From: Lachnospiraceae bacterium | GTDB taxonomy: Bacteria; Bacillota; Clostridia; Lachnospirales; Lachnospiraceae | Reading direction: 5' to 3' | NCBI GenBank assembly: GCA_017615375.1 | Contig: JAGAAH010000098.1 | Coordinates: 1 to 6,116 of the forward strand | Length of the DNA: 6,116 bases | Shown here: piece by piece, positions 1-5,678 of the stretch | How the letters are laid out: each line of letters opens with the position of its first letter | Numbering within the stretch: the first letter of the stretch is position 1 | Position numbers and translations under genes: made by a program | Notes under the pieces: generated by a model | Told to the model about the DNA's origin: nothing | The model's input: only the letters and a program-made list of their open reading frames with translations | Database searches by the model: none

Positions 1-431
1 CAGAGGTTCTTGCCCTTCGTTAATACCTTAAGCTTGGATAAAACCATTGAATTTGAGAATTCGCCGAAAAGATAACCTGCAAATGATGCTACTGCCACAC
101 GAGGTGTAGTTCCAAGAACGACCGCATATGCTTCCTGATTGCCCCAGAATCCCGGATGCGGCAATGCAATTGTAATAAGATAAATCAAAACCGCAAAGAA
201 ACTGCAGAAAAATCCGAGCCAGATAATGGTTCTGGCTTTCTTGAAGCCATATACCTCAGTGAAGATATCACCAAAGATATAAGTTATCGGGAATAAGATT
301 ACTGCTGCCGGGAGTGTAATCGATTCCGTTACCGCCCACATCTTACCTGCGATTAGATTTGATAATAAAAGGCATGTCACGTAGATAATGCCGCTGTACA
401 TGAATAATTTCGATACTTTCTTTTCTTCCAT
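1..431 (-). CDS. yhhQ: Queuosine precursor transporter, YhhQ/VUT family (5' part, C-terminus beyond window)
   Basis: This is the first 143 codons of an integral membrane protein of the YhhQ/VUT family (COG1738), which imports 7-deazaguanine precursors of the tRNA base queuosine. The translation is very hydrophobic, with membrane segments near residues 10-29, 39-56, 66-90 and 103-121. Family-like motifs are visible: LLLSNLIAGK after the first segment, FPITYIFGDIFTEVYG in the second, and the following KKARTIIWLGF. The ATG at 431-429 is preceded by AAGGAG at 444-449, an unusually long 12-nt spacing; no alternative start codon lies between them. The preQ1-I riboswitch in its leader independently supports the substrate. 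The gene has its own promoter overlapping the end of the upstream nuclease gene. The family call is firm; which precursor it carries (preQ0, preQ1 or queuine) cannot be read from the sequence. Confidence 0.9.
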   Translation of the reverse strand, partial: MEEKKVSKLFMYSGIIYVTCLLLSNLIAGKMWAVTESITLPAAVILFPITYIFGDIFTEVYGFKKARTIIWLGFFCSFFAVLIYLITIALPHPGFWGNQEAYAVVLGTTPRVAVASFAGYLFGEFSNSMVLSKLKVLTKGKNL

Positions 432-443
432 AAGTATTAATAA

Positions 444-483
444 CTCCTTAACTATGAAAGGGCACAAAAATAGAGCCCTAGTT
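444..483 (-). promoter_or_regulatory. Putative expression platform of the preQ1 riboswitch, covering the ribosome binding site
   Basis: Between the aptamer and the ATG, AACTA plus GGGC (483-475) can pair with GCCC (463-460) and TAGTT (454-450), leaving TTTCA bulged. The TAGTT arm directly touches the AAGGAG ribosome binding site (449-444). The AACTA arm is also the 3' strand of the riboswitch pseudoknot, so ligand binding and this hairpin compete for the same bases. CTCT in the hairpin loop could also pair with GGAG. This suggests translational control. There is no strong U-run after the stem, so transcription termination is less likely. The pairing is seen in the sequence; the mechanism is inferred. 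Confidence 0.4.
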
Positions 484-520
484 TTATTTAACGACAGGAT
501 GGTACAAACGAACTGTCGGC
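477..520 (-). promoter_or_regulatory. preQ1-I riboswitch aptamer
   Basis: On the minus strand a 6-bp stem CGACAG (518-513) / CTGTCG (497-492) encloses a 15-nt loop that reads TTCGTTTGTACCATC. An A-rich tail follows, ending AAAACTAGG. The UUCG...ACCAUCC loop and the UUAAA..AAAACUAGG tail match the preQ1-I (RF00522) pattern as I remember it. The layout also parallels the short Thermoanaerobacter tengcongensis aptamer, whose tail is UUAACAAAACAAGG. The pseudoknot can form between GUUU in the loop and AAAC in the tail. The aptamer lies about 45 nt upstream of a queuosine-precursor transporter, the expected target. preQ1 binding would be expected to lower expression. Confidence 0.83.
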
Positions 521-590
521 CCGAAGGCATTGTCTCTCAAAAGAAAAAGCCCTGGGCCCAATGTTTCCATACAACGGGTCGGACTATTTC
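519..590 (-). other. Folded 5' leader segment upstream of the preQ1 aptamer, function unknown
   Basis: About 70 nt of transcribed leader precede the aptamer and are not needed for a preQ1-I fold. The RNA can form several nested helices: GCC-UUCG-GGC (528-519), a CATTG/CAATG pair enclosing the AGGGCTTTTTCTTTTG stretch, and an outer GTC..CCCG / CGGG..GAC pair. Some are mutually exclusive. The GGGCTTTTTCTTTT run resembles a terminator tail, but the stem before it is short. I do not recognise a known RNA family. It could be an attenuator, a second aptamer or simply a structured leader. Confidence 0.35.
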
Positions 591-597
591 TAGTTCT

Positions 598-625
598 ATA
601 ATAACATCTCTTCTCGAAAAGTCAA
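598..625 (-). promoter_or_regulatory. Promoter for the preQ1 leader and yhhQ
   Basis: A -35 box TTGACT (625-620) is followed after 16 nt by TATTAT (603-598), each one base from the sigma-A consensus. Transcription would start near 591, giving a leader of about 160 nt. The -35 box contains the TGA stop codon of the nuclease gene, so the two transcription units are packed with no gap. Confidence 0.7.
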
Positions 626-1020
626 GCCTTTTTAGGAATTTCAAGAAGAGTTCCATCTTTCTTAATTATCAATATTCTCTTAATAATCCCTCTCTTTTCG
701 AATTCTCTTTCTAATTTGGATATGCATTTATCCTCATTGATTCCGATTCTTCTCAAATCAAAAATAACAAACTTCGATTGCATTGCTGCTTTACGGAAAT
801 TACGCTCTATAGTCTTCTTTCCGCATCCGATTGGCGATTTAATCTCCCACTCGACTCCATCCATTAGGATATCCGGGCGATAAACTTCCGGTATACTACT
901 CGGCCTTATAAACGACACATCCTTTCCCATATTAGCAAAGAACTGTGCTGTCATAAGTTCATGTTTTTCAGGTGGAGTTAATAACTCCGATATATCAATA
1001 ATCCCTTTCTTTTCAGCCAT
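622..1020 (-). CDS. Stand-alone PD-(D/E)XK nuclease resembling the CdiA C-terminal tRNase domain
   Basis: This 132-residue protein resembles the tRNase toxin domain at the C-terminus of some contact-dependent inhibition proteins (CdiA-CT of Burkholderia pseudomallei E479; Pfam CdiA_C_tRNase). That domain has a PD-(D/E)XK nuclease fold and cleaves tRNA. Visible signature: H20-E21, P49-D50, then DGVEWEIKSP with E59-x-K61 completing the PD...ExK site, a basic GKKTIERNFRKA helix (67-78), and the FVIFDLRRI strand (84-92). The protein is the nuclease domain alone: no signal peptide, no membrane segment and no delivery module. The ATG at 1020 has AAGGAA 9 nt upstream, overlapping the stop of the XRE gene 12 bp away, so translation is probably coupled. 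Possible roles are the toxin of a toxin-antitoxin pair, an RNA-processing enzyme, or a domesticated toxin domain. The fold is likely; tRNA as substrate is inferred from the family. Confidence 0.7.
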   Translation of the reverse strand: MAEKKGIIDISELLTPPEKHELMTAQFFANMGKDVSFIRPSSIPEVYRPDILMDGVEWEIKSPIGCGKKTIERNFRKAAMQSKFVIFDLRRIGINEDKCISKLEREFEKRGIIKRILIIKKDGTLLEIPKKA

Positions 1021-1032
1021 TTACCGATTTCC

Positions 1033-1383
1033 TTACTTCTTCAGTGATGCAAATGCCTCCACATATCCCAGAATTCGATCTCTTTGCGACTTATCCAACT
1101 TATTAAACTCCGCAACAAGCTTCCCTGTATCCGTATTAATGTCTATCACATAATACTCCTGATTCTTTCCTCTACTTGCAGCAGGATCAACACCTGACAA
1201 TAACCATTCCGGCGACACATCCAATGCCTTACATATCGCCAGTATTTTATCCGATGACGGATTCGTCTTATTCTTCTTCCACTCGCTTATGGTACTTTGC
1301 TGAATTCCAACTTTTTCCGCAAATTCCTTCTGTGACATAGAAATCTGCTGTAATCTCTCAATTATCCTATCACTAATTGTCAT
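1033..1383 (-). CDS. XRE-family helix-turn-helix regulator, partner of the downstream nuclease
   Basis: A 116-residue Cro/C1-type DNA-binding protein. The HTH spans about residues 5-63: SQKEFAEKVG forms helix 2, QQSTISEWKKNK (28-39) the recognition helix, and DKILAICKALDVSPEWLLSG (45-64) the last part of the fold. The tail (65-116) includes an EYYVIDINTDTGKLV stretch and a charged helix, LDKSQRDRILGYVEAF, probably for dimerisation or partner contact. I chose the ATG at 1383 because AGGGGG lies 4-5 nt upstream and the HTH starts right after it. A longer version from 1443 adds 20 residues not typical of the family. The gene is first in a two-gene unit with the PD-(D/E)XK nuclease, the usual order for antitoxin-toxin pairs. 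It probably represses its own promoter, though no clear operator palindrome was found there. Confidence 0.85.
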   Translation of the reverse strand: MTISDRIIERLQQISMSQKEFAEKVGIQQSTISEWKKNKTNPSSDKILAICKALDVSPEWLLSGVDPAASRGKNQEYYVIDINTDTGKLVAEFNKLDKSQRDRILGYVEAFASLKK

Positions 1384-1487
1384 GCTTCCCCCTAAAAATA
1401 TAAATAGCCCTAGGTTTTTGCTGGTCCCTGATCGTGGAGGCATACTCCCTAGAGCATTATCACAAAGTAATTATAAACTATACCATT

Positions 1488-1516
1488 ATGATATTATTCC
1501 CCTAAATAAATGTCAA
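1488..1516 (-). promoter_or_regulatory. Promoter for the XRE-nuclease unit
   Basis: TTGACA (1516-1511), a perfect -35 consensus, is followed by a 17-nt spacer and TATCAT (1493-1488), one base from the -10 consensus. The start would be near 1481, giving an untranslated leader of about 97 nt. The downstream A/T-rich stretch up to about 1456 has no clean dyad that would mark a repressor site. Confidence 0.75.
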
Positions 1517-1588
1517 TACATTTATCCGCGTCAGCATTCATATTGTTGTTTAATAATTCAAGTATATGAATTATATCTCAAATAACTA

Positions 1589-1648
1589 ACCCTGTCAAGA
1601 TACCTGAACCAACTCTTTCGTTCATAATTTCTTAACAGGGTCTGACCC
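1589..1648. repeat. Compound inverted repeat (REP-like) next to the end of the Wzz-like pair; possible terminator
   Basis: ACCCTGTCAAGA (1589-1600) pairs with TCTTAACAGGGT (1630-1641) over 12 positions with a single mismatch. Inside the loop, TGAAC (1605-1609) pairs with GTTCA (1620-1624), so the whole unit can fold as one interrupted hairpin. A second overlapping dyad, GGGTC-T-GACCC (1638-1648), begins in the right arm and ends 2 bp before the upstream gene's stop codon. The GGGTCTGACCC core resembles palindromes often seen near Y1 (IS200-like, REP-associated) transposases; this is from memory, and no transposase is in the window. There is no strong U-run on the minus strand, so it would be an imperfect terminator for the preceding operon. 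Confidence 0.55.
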
Positions 1649-1650
1649 CT

Positions 1651-3099
1651 CTATAGAGCGATTATTCCGATGACGTTCTTGTTGAGAAGCTGAAGCTTCT
1701 CGTATTCGCGGCCGATCTCGCCATAGGAGATGCCTTCTTTTTCTTCTGCAATGATTACATTATCGTAATCATCAAGCATCTCTACCGCGTGGCGGTCTAC
1801 CATAATATCACCGCCCGCAACCGCGATAACGCCATACATAAGGCAGCTTAATTCCACAAGCGCATTGATATTATGACCTACAAGGAGCACTTCCTTATCA
1901 TCACAGTCACGCGCCTGCAATAGCGACTTTACATTAACCGTCGCAAGAAGTGCCGCTTCTTCGACACCGTCCACACGCTTCTCGTCACCCGATAACTTCG
2001 CAAGCATACGCTTCCACCAGCCACGACCCGGGAAACGCTTCGAAGACGCCAATACATTTAATCCATAACGCTTACGCATCTCTTCTTCATCAAGCGCGTA
2101 ATCATTTAATATAAATCTTATCGCTATATACATAGCTGCAAGGAATGCACCTATGAAACCTCCGAGAATACCTCTCTTTATAGTGTTTTTTACGAGCGCA
2201 CGTCTGCTAACCTGCTCCTGCTCAGGCATCTCATCCGCTATCGGCGGTTCAGGCTTCACCAAAGCACTTATTCTCTCACGCAATGCTTCTTCCGACGCAC
2301 TAAGCTCTCCAAGATAGATTTCCCAATCCTCGTTTACGCCATCCGTCGCACCTTTAATACCTTCGCCGGTATTACCAAGGATCTCGACAACCTTAATCTC
2401 ATACTCGCTAATCGCAGCACTGATTTTATCGTAACTATTCTCAAGATACTCTCGCGATACCTTCAATATATCATCAGCCTGCTCTCTCGTCTTACCACAT
2501 ACGGATAACTGCAGAAAAGCGCTGTCCATATCGATATCGAGCTGCACCAGTTTCTTGATATCGTTAACGTCAAGATTTCCCGGCACTTCCTTCTGGAGAT
2601 GCATGAAGAATGCATCATTTATAATAAGCACACGATAAGCCTGCATAATACTGTTGATTGGATTTTGCGGCTGCTCCGTCGCTTTATTGTTAATCGTATA
2701 ATGTGTATCGATATAATAGATAATCGTCTCTTTATAATAATCTTCAGGTCTCGTACTTAAGATAAAAGAATCCTGCTCCGACTCTTCCTTCGCACTTATC
2801 TGCGCCTGAATGTCATCAAGCTGAGCCTGGTATGATGCAGCCTGCTGCTCATAAGCTTTTAATGCCTCTTCGTACTGCTTCTTCGCTTCTTCATTAACGA
2901 CAAGCTCTATACCTTTTTCCGCATTCTTCTTACTTTGCTCAATCGCACGATATCCCTTGTAGGCTGCAATTCCGCCAAGAATTATAGCGAAAACAAGCGC
3001 CCACAGGAACAAAAATCCAATCCTTTTAAGCACTTCCACGAGAAGCACCATCATATCAATTGTTCTTTCTTCTTCCATCATGCGATTAGTATTATCCAT
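1651..3099 (-). CDS. Wzz/CapA-like membrane protein with degenerate tyrosine-kinase-like tail, copy 2
   Basis: A 482-residue protein with the architecture of polysaccharide co-polymerases (chain-length regulators). It has a short cytoplasmic N-terminus ending in an acidic ERTIDMMVLLVEVLKRI stretch, a membrane segment near 29-46, a long extracytoplasmic part starting with a Gln/Glu-rich coiled coil (about 70-112), and a second membrane segment at 311-331. DYALDEEE and RYGLNVLAS (344-352) follow, in the place of the usual post-membrane motif of Wzz/CapA proteins. Beyond this lies an extra domain of about 120 residues: DKEVLLVGH where BY-kinases have their P-loop strand, then IMVD, DYDNVIIAE and NKNVIGIIAL, which resemble the closing strands of those kinases. 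No Walker A GxxxxGKS/T is present, so it should not be an active kinase. It is 16 bp downstream of its paralogue and has AAAGGA about 8 nt before the ATG. Exopolysaccharide or capsule assembly is inferred; no glycosyltransferase is visible here. Confidence 0.65.
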   Translation of the reverse strand: MDNTNRMMEEERTIDMMVLLVEVLKRIGFLFLWALVFAIILGGIAAYKGYRAIEQSKKNAEKGIELVVNEEAKKQYEEALKAYEQQAASYQAQLDDIQAQISAKEESEQDSFILSTRPEDYYKETIIYYIDTHYTINNKATEQPQNPINSIMQAYRVLIINDAFFMHLQKEVPGNLDVNDIKKLVQLDIDMDSAFLQLSVCGKTREQADDILKVSREYLENSYDKISAAISEYEIKVVEILGNTGEGIKGATDGVNEDWEIYLGELSASEEALRERISALVKPEPPIADEMPEQEQVSRRALVKNTIKRGILGGFIGAFLAAMYIAIRFILNDYALDEEEMRKRYGLNVLASSKRFPGRGWWKRMLAKLSGDEKRVDGVEEAALLATVNVKSLLQARDCDDKEVLLVGHNINALVELSCLMYGVIAVAGGDIMVDRHAVEMLDDYDNVIIAEEKEGISYGEIGREYEKLQLLNKNVIGIIAL

Positions 3100-3115
3100 A
3101 ACGACTATCCTTTAA

Positions 3116-4564
3116 TTAAAGTGCAATAACTCCAATAACGTTCTTATTAAGTACTCTAAGCTTATCGTATTCGCGGCCGATTTCGGTATATGATACGGAA
3201 TTCTTGGCTTCCGCAATTACTACGTTTTCATAATTACCAAGCTTTGATACCGCATCGGTATCAACCATGATGTTACCGCCCGATACAGCCTTAACGCCGG
3301 TTATAAGATTACTTAATCTATCAAGCATCTCGTTATCATGACCAACGAGAAGTACTTCTTTATCAGTATTACCCCATGTCGTAAGAATCGATTCCGTATT
3401 GATTGCCGCAAGACGTGCCACATTCTCTACACTATCCACACGTCTGTCATCGCCCGATATCTTTGCAAGGAGCTTATTCCATCTGCCATTACCGGAAAAG
3501 CGCTTAAGACTTGCAAGAACGTTTAAACCGTAGCGTCTTATTATCTCATCTTCACTTAATGCGTAATCTTTAATAATGAACATTCCCGCAATATACATAG
3601 CCGCAAGGAATGCACCCACAAAAGCTCCGAGAATTCCTTTCTTGATTGCGCTTTTGGCTACAGTGCTTAAGCTTACGCGGCTAACCTCGGTGCCTTCCGG
3701 CTCTTCAGGCTTCTTCTCCGACTTCATCAACGTCTTGATTCCGTCAATTGATTTATTGAATTCGTCAATCTTAGAATTATAACTATCCCATACGGCTGTA
3801 ACGCCCATTGTAGCGCCCTTCATGCCTTCGCCCATAATGCCGAAAGTCTCGACAACCTTAAGGTCATGCGCCGCAATCGTGGAATTAACCTTGTTATAAT
3901 TGGATTCTATGGAATCCTTTGCAAGCTTATAGAGCTTATCCGCATCAGCCTTAGTCTTGGCGCATACGGATAACTGAAGGAATCCCCTGCTTTCGTCGGT
4001 ATCAAGCTGAATAAGGCTCTTTACATCCGAAAGCTCTACGCCCTCACCAAGAGCGGTTTTCACACGACTATAAAAAGCATCGTTTAACGTAAGCGAACGA
4101 TACGCCTGAATAATACTGCCGACAGGATTCATCGGCTGTACGGCCGCATTCGTGTTAACCTTATAATTAGCATATATGTAGTATATAATCGACTCTTTAA
4201 AATAATCATCAATTGCGGTACTTAAGATATATGACTCCTTAGCCTCATCTTCAGCATCCTTAATATCATTCTCGATTGACTTAATATCAGCCTTGTATGC
4301 ATCAATTCGGTCTTCATAAGCCTTAAGTTCCGATTCATATTGGAGGCGCGCATCCTCACTTATAACAGCACCTTCACCACGCGCAATCTGCGCATTTGCA
4401 GCCATGCGAGCACGTAACCCCTTAAATACGCTGAGTCCGCACAAAAGAACCGCAAATATAATTGCAAAGATAAGCACCGTCTTAATCTTGGTAAGCACTT
4501 CAACGAGAAGTGCGAGAAGATCAATCTCTCTTTCATCGGTATATGTACGATTATTATTGTCCAT
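3116..4564 (-). CDS. Wzz/CapA-like membrane protein with degenerate tyrosine-kinase-like tail, copy 1
   Basis: This is the first of two tandem paralogues, also 482 residues. Its order of parts matches the second copy: acidic N-terminus EREIDLLALLVEVLTKI (11-27), membrane segment 29-46, charged coiled coil (about 72-112), extracytoplasmic domain with GEGMKGATMGV (245-255), a Lys/Glu/Pro-rich linker (281-292), membrane segment 311-331, RYGLNVLAS (344-352), and a C-terminal domain with DKEVLLVGHD, NIMVDTDAV, NYENVVIAEA and NKNVIGVIAL. By hand count about 107 of 172 residues from 311 onward are identical to the other copy. The first membrane region and ectodomain are less alike. There is no Walker A motif and no tyrosine-rich tail, unlike genuine BY-kinases. 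The ATG has AAGGGGAA about 8 nt upstream. A 14-bp palindrome stands in front of the gene and may control the pair. The two copies may form mixed oligomers, as co-polymerases are ring-like oligomers; that is an inference. Confidence 0.65.
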   Translation of the reverse strand: MDNNNRTYTDEREIDLLALLVEVLTKIKTVLIFAIIFAVLLCGLSVFKGLRARMAANAQIARGEGAVISEDARLQYESELKAYEDRIDAYKADIKSIENDIKDAEDEAKESYILSTAIDDYFKESIIYYIYANYKVNTNAAVQPMNPVGSIIQAYRSLTLNDAFYSRVKTALGEGVELSDVKSLIQLDTDESRGFLQLSVCAKTKADADKLYKLAKDSIESNYNKVNSTIAAHDLKVVETFGIMGEGMKGATMGVTAVWDSYNSKIDEFNKSIDGIKTLMKSEKKPEEPEGTEVSRVSLSTVAKSAIKKGILGAFVGAFLAAMYIAGMFIIKDYALSEDEIIRRYGLNVLASLKRFSGNGRWNKLLAKISGDDRRVDSVENVARLAAINTESILTTWGNTDKEVLLVGHDNEMLDRLSNLITGVKAVSGGNIMVDTDAVSKLGNYENVVIAEAKNSVSYTEIGREYDKLRVLNKNVIGVIAL

Positions 4565-4604
4565 TTTACTTTCCCCTTTGTAATAAAATATAATAACCCA
4601 CCAT

Positions 4605-4618
4605 TGATAAGCTTATCA
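4605..4618. promoter_or_regulatory. Perfect 14-bp palindrome, candidate operator of the Wzz-like pair
   Basis: TGATAAGCTTATCA is its own reverse complement. It lies about 40 bp upstream of the first Wzz-like start codon and just after the preceding operon's terminator. A TATGAT hexamer (4620-4615) that could be a -10 box overlaps it, but no good -35 sits at the right distance, so the promoter itself is uncertain. A repressor site is the simplest reading. The arms are too short and lack a U-run for a terminator. Confidence 0.45.
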
Positions 4619-4646
4619 TATATAGGGCTTTAAAACAAGGTTTAAG

Positions 4647-4681
4647 GCAACAAATAAGCGTAGCGACAAAGCGCTACGCTT
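4647..4681 (-). terminator. Intrinsic terminator of the dfx-rbr operon
   Basis: A perfect 10-bp stem AAGCGTAGCG / CGCTACGCTT (4681-4672 with 4665-4656) closes a 6-nt loop. On the minus strand it is followed by ATTTGTT. It begins about 20 nt after the rubrerythrin stop codon. The other strand has TAATATAT after the stem, so it is best as a minus-strand terminator. Confidence 0.85.
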
Positions 4682-4702
4682 AATATATCAAGGGTTTAAT
4701 CT

Positions 4703-5263
4703 CTAATAATTCTCTGCCTTAAGCTGGAAATAATCTCTCGGATGGTTACATACCGGACAAACCTCCGGAGCTTCCTTTCCTATAACTACATGACCGCAAT
4801 TAGCACACTGCCAGATGCAGTCGCCGTCACGTGAGAACACAACTTTATCTTCAATATTCTTCAATAACTTACGATATCTCTCCTCATGCTCCTTCTCAAT
4901 TGCGGCAACTCCTTCAAAAAGCTCTGCAATCTCATCAAAGCCTTCTTCACGTGCAGTCTTGGCAAATGAAGGATACATCTCATTCCACTCATAAGACTCA
5001 CCGGTCGCTGCTTCATTAAGGCAATCAACAGTACTTCCTATTCCCACAAGAATCTTATACCAAATCTTTGCATGTTCTTTCTCGTTTTCTGCCGTCTCGG
5101 TAAAGATATTCGAGATCTGAACATATCCTTCCTTCTTAGCTTTGGAAGCAAAGTATGTATATTTATTACGAGCCTCAGACTCTCCTGCAAAAGCAGCTTT
5201 AAGATTGGCTTCAGTCTTAGTGCCCTTTAAATCCTCTGCTCTACATCTCCATTTATCTGCCAT
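4703..5263 (-). CDS. rbr: Rubrerythrin (ferritin-like di-iron peroxidase with C-terminal rubredoxin domain)
   Basis: A 186-residue rubrerythrin, a cytoplasmic enzyme that reduces hydrogen peroxide to water in anaerobes using electrons from rubredoxin-type carriers. The di-iron four-helix domain (about 12-140) starts with [20 protein letters not shown] and shows the ligands E28, E61-x-x-H64, E92-x-x-E95 and E123-x-x-H126. The rubredoxin domain (about 148-186) has CANCGH (C153, C156) and CPVC (C169, C172). All metal ligands are present, so it should be active. The N-terminus has roughly ten residues more than many clostridial versions, including W5 and C7. The start at 5263 is set by AGGAGG 8 nt upstream. 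It is 16 bp downstream of desulfoferrodoxin. Together they turn superoxide into peroxide and then water, without making oxygen. Confidence 0.97.
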   Translation of the reverse strand: MADKWRCRAEDLKGTKTEANLKAAFAGESEARNKYTYFASKAKKEGYVQISNIFTETAENEKEHAKIWYKILVGIGSTVDCLNEAATGESYEWNEMYPSFAKTAREEGFDEIAELFEGVAAIEKEHEERYRKLLKNIEDKVVFSRDGDCIWQCANCGHVVIGKEAPEVCPVCNHPRDYFQLKAENY

Positions 5264-5279
5264 CTTATATGCCTCCTAA

Positions 5280-5654
5280 TCAAGCCTTCCATAAACTATG
5301 CAAATTGCAATATGCATATACAGCCTCAACTGCATCACCATCAGCAATTAAGAACTTAGCTTCAGGCTTCATATTAGGCTTTAAAGCCTTTCTCTGATTA
5401 CCTTCGCGAGTCTTAACTGCAATCCATTCTATATAATGCTCTTCAGTCATAGGGTGTTCTACGGAGCCGACTTTTACCGTTATAATGCCGTTCGCAACTT
5501 CGTATACCGGAACATGCTTCTCTACAGATGCATCCATCTCACCAGCCTTAATCTCCTGCATAGGCTCACCGCAGCAGATAATCGGAACACCGGTGCCCTT
5601 AACGATAGCAACTATCTGACCGCAATGCTTGCAACGATAAAATTTCATTTCCAT
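5280..5654 (-). CDS. dfx: Desulfoferrodoxin (two-iron superoxide reductase)
   Basis: A 124-residue superoxide reductase of the two-iron type, which reduces superoxide to hydrogen peroxide in the cytoplasm. The small N-terminal desulforedoxin-like domain binds center I through C8, C11, C27 and C28 (YRCKHCGQ and ICCGEP). The catalytic domain carries the square-pyramidal center II: E45-K46-H47 (the EKHVP motif with the mobile Glu and Lys), H67 in VEHPM, H73 in EEHYIEW, and C116 with H119 in YCNLHSLW. All residues are in place and the length is normal. The first ATG at 5654 is chosen because GGAGG lies 7-8 nt upstream; the second Met, two codons on, would be too far. It is the first gene of the dfx-rbr operon and has its own promoter. 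Confidence 0.96.
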   Translation of the reverse strand: MEMKFYRCKHCGQIVAIVKGTGVPIICCGEPMQEIKAGEMDASVEKHVPVYEVANGIITVKVGSVEHPMTEEHYIEWIAVKTREGNQRKALKPNMKPEAKFLIADGDAVEAVYAYCNLHSLWKA

Positions 5655-5678
5655 AATAAACCCTCCTTAAAATAGATA

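Noticed and set aside
541..570. GGGCCCAGGGC followed by TTTTTCTTTT as an intrinsic terminator in the yhhQ leader
   Set aside because: The hairpin directly before the T-run has too small a loop, and the alternative stems are weak. It is kept only as part of the unexplained leader structure.
388..714. Plus-strand open frame of 108 residues over the yhhQ leader
   Set aside because: It lies antisense to the yhhQ start, the riboswitch and the nuclease end. Its product is Ser/Asn/Phe-rich with no domain, and no ribosome binding site stands out.
1394..1416. A stretch sharing CTAGGGCT and a T-rich tail with the preQ1 leader (474-481), considered as a second preQ1 element
   Set aside because: No stem, UUCG...ACC loop or AAAACUA tail precedes it in the right order. 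An 8-nt match is likely chance.
1384..1443. A 20-residue N-terminal extension of the XRE protein from an ATG at 1443
   Set aside because: The only purine-rich stretch there is 1 nt from the ATG, the extra residues do not look like part of an HTH protein, and the ATG at 1383 has a well-placed ribosome binding site.
1382..1585. Plus-strand open frame of 67 residues in the XRE upstream region
   Set aside because: It overlaps the XRE promoter and leader on the other strand and has no recognisable domain.
2935..3782. Plus-strand open frames inside the Wzz-like genes
   Set aside because: They are antisense to two well-supported paralogous genes, and the frames are not conserved between the two copies.
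4831..5675. Plus-strand open frames antisense to rbr and dfx
   Set aside because: They mirror the codon pattern of confidently identified metalloproteins on the opposite strand, and the translations look random.
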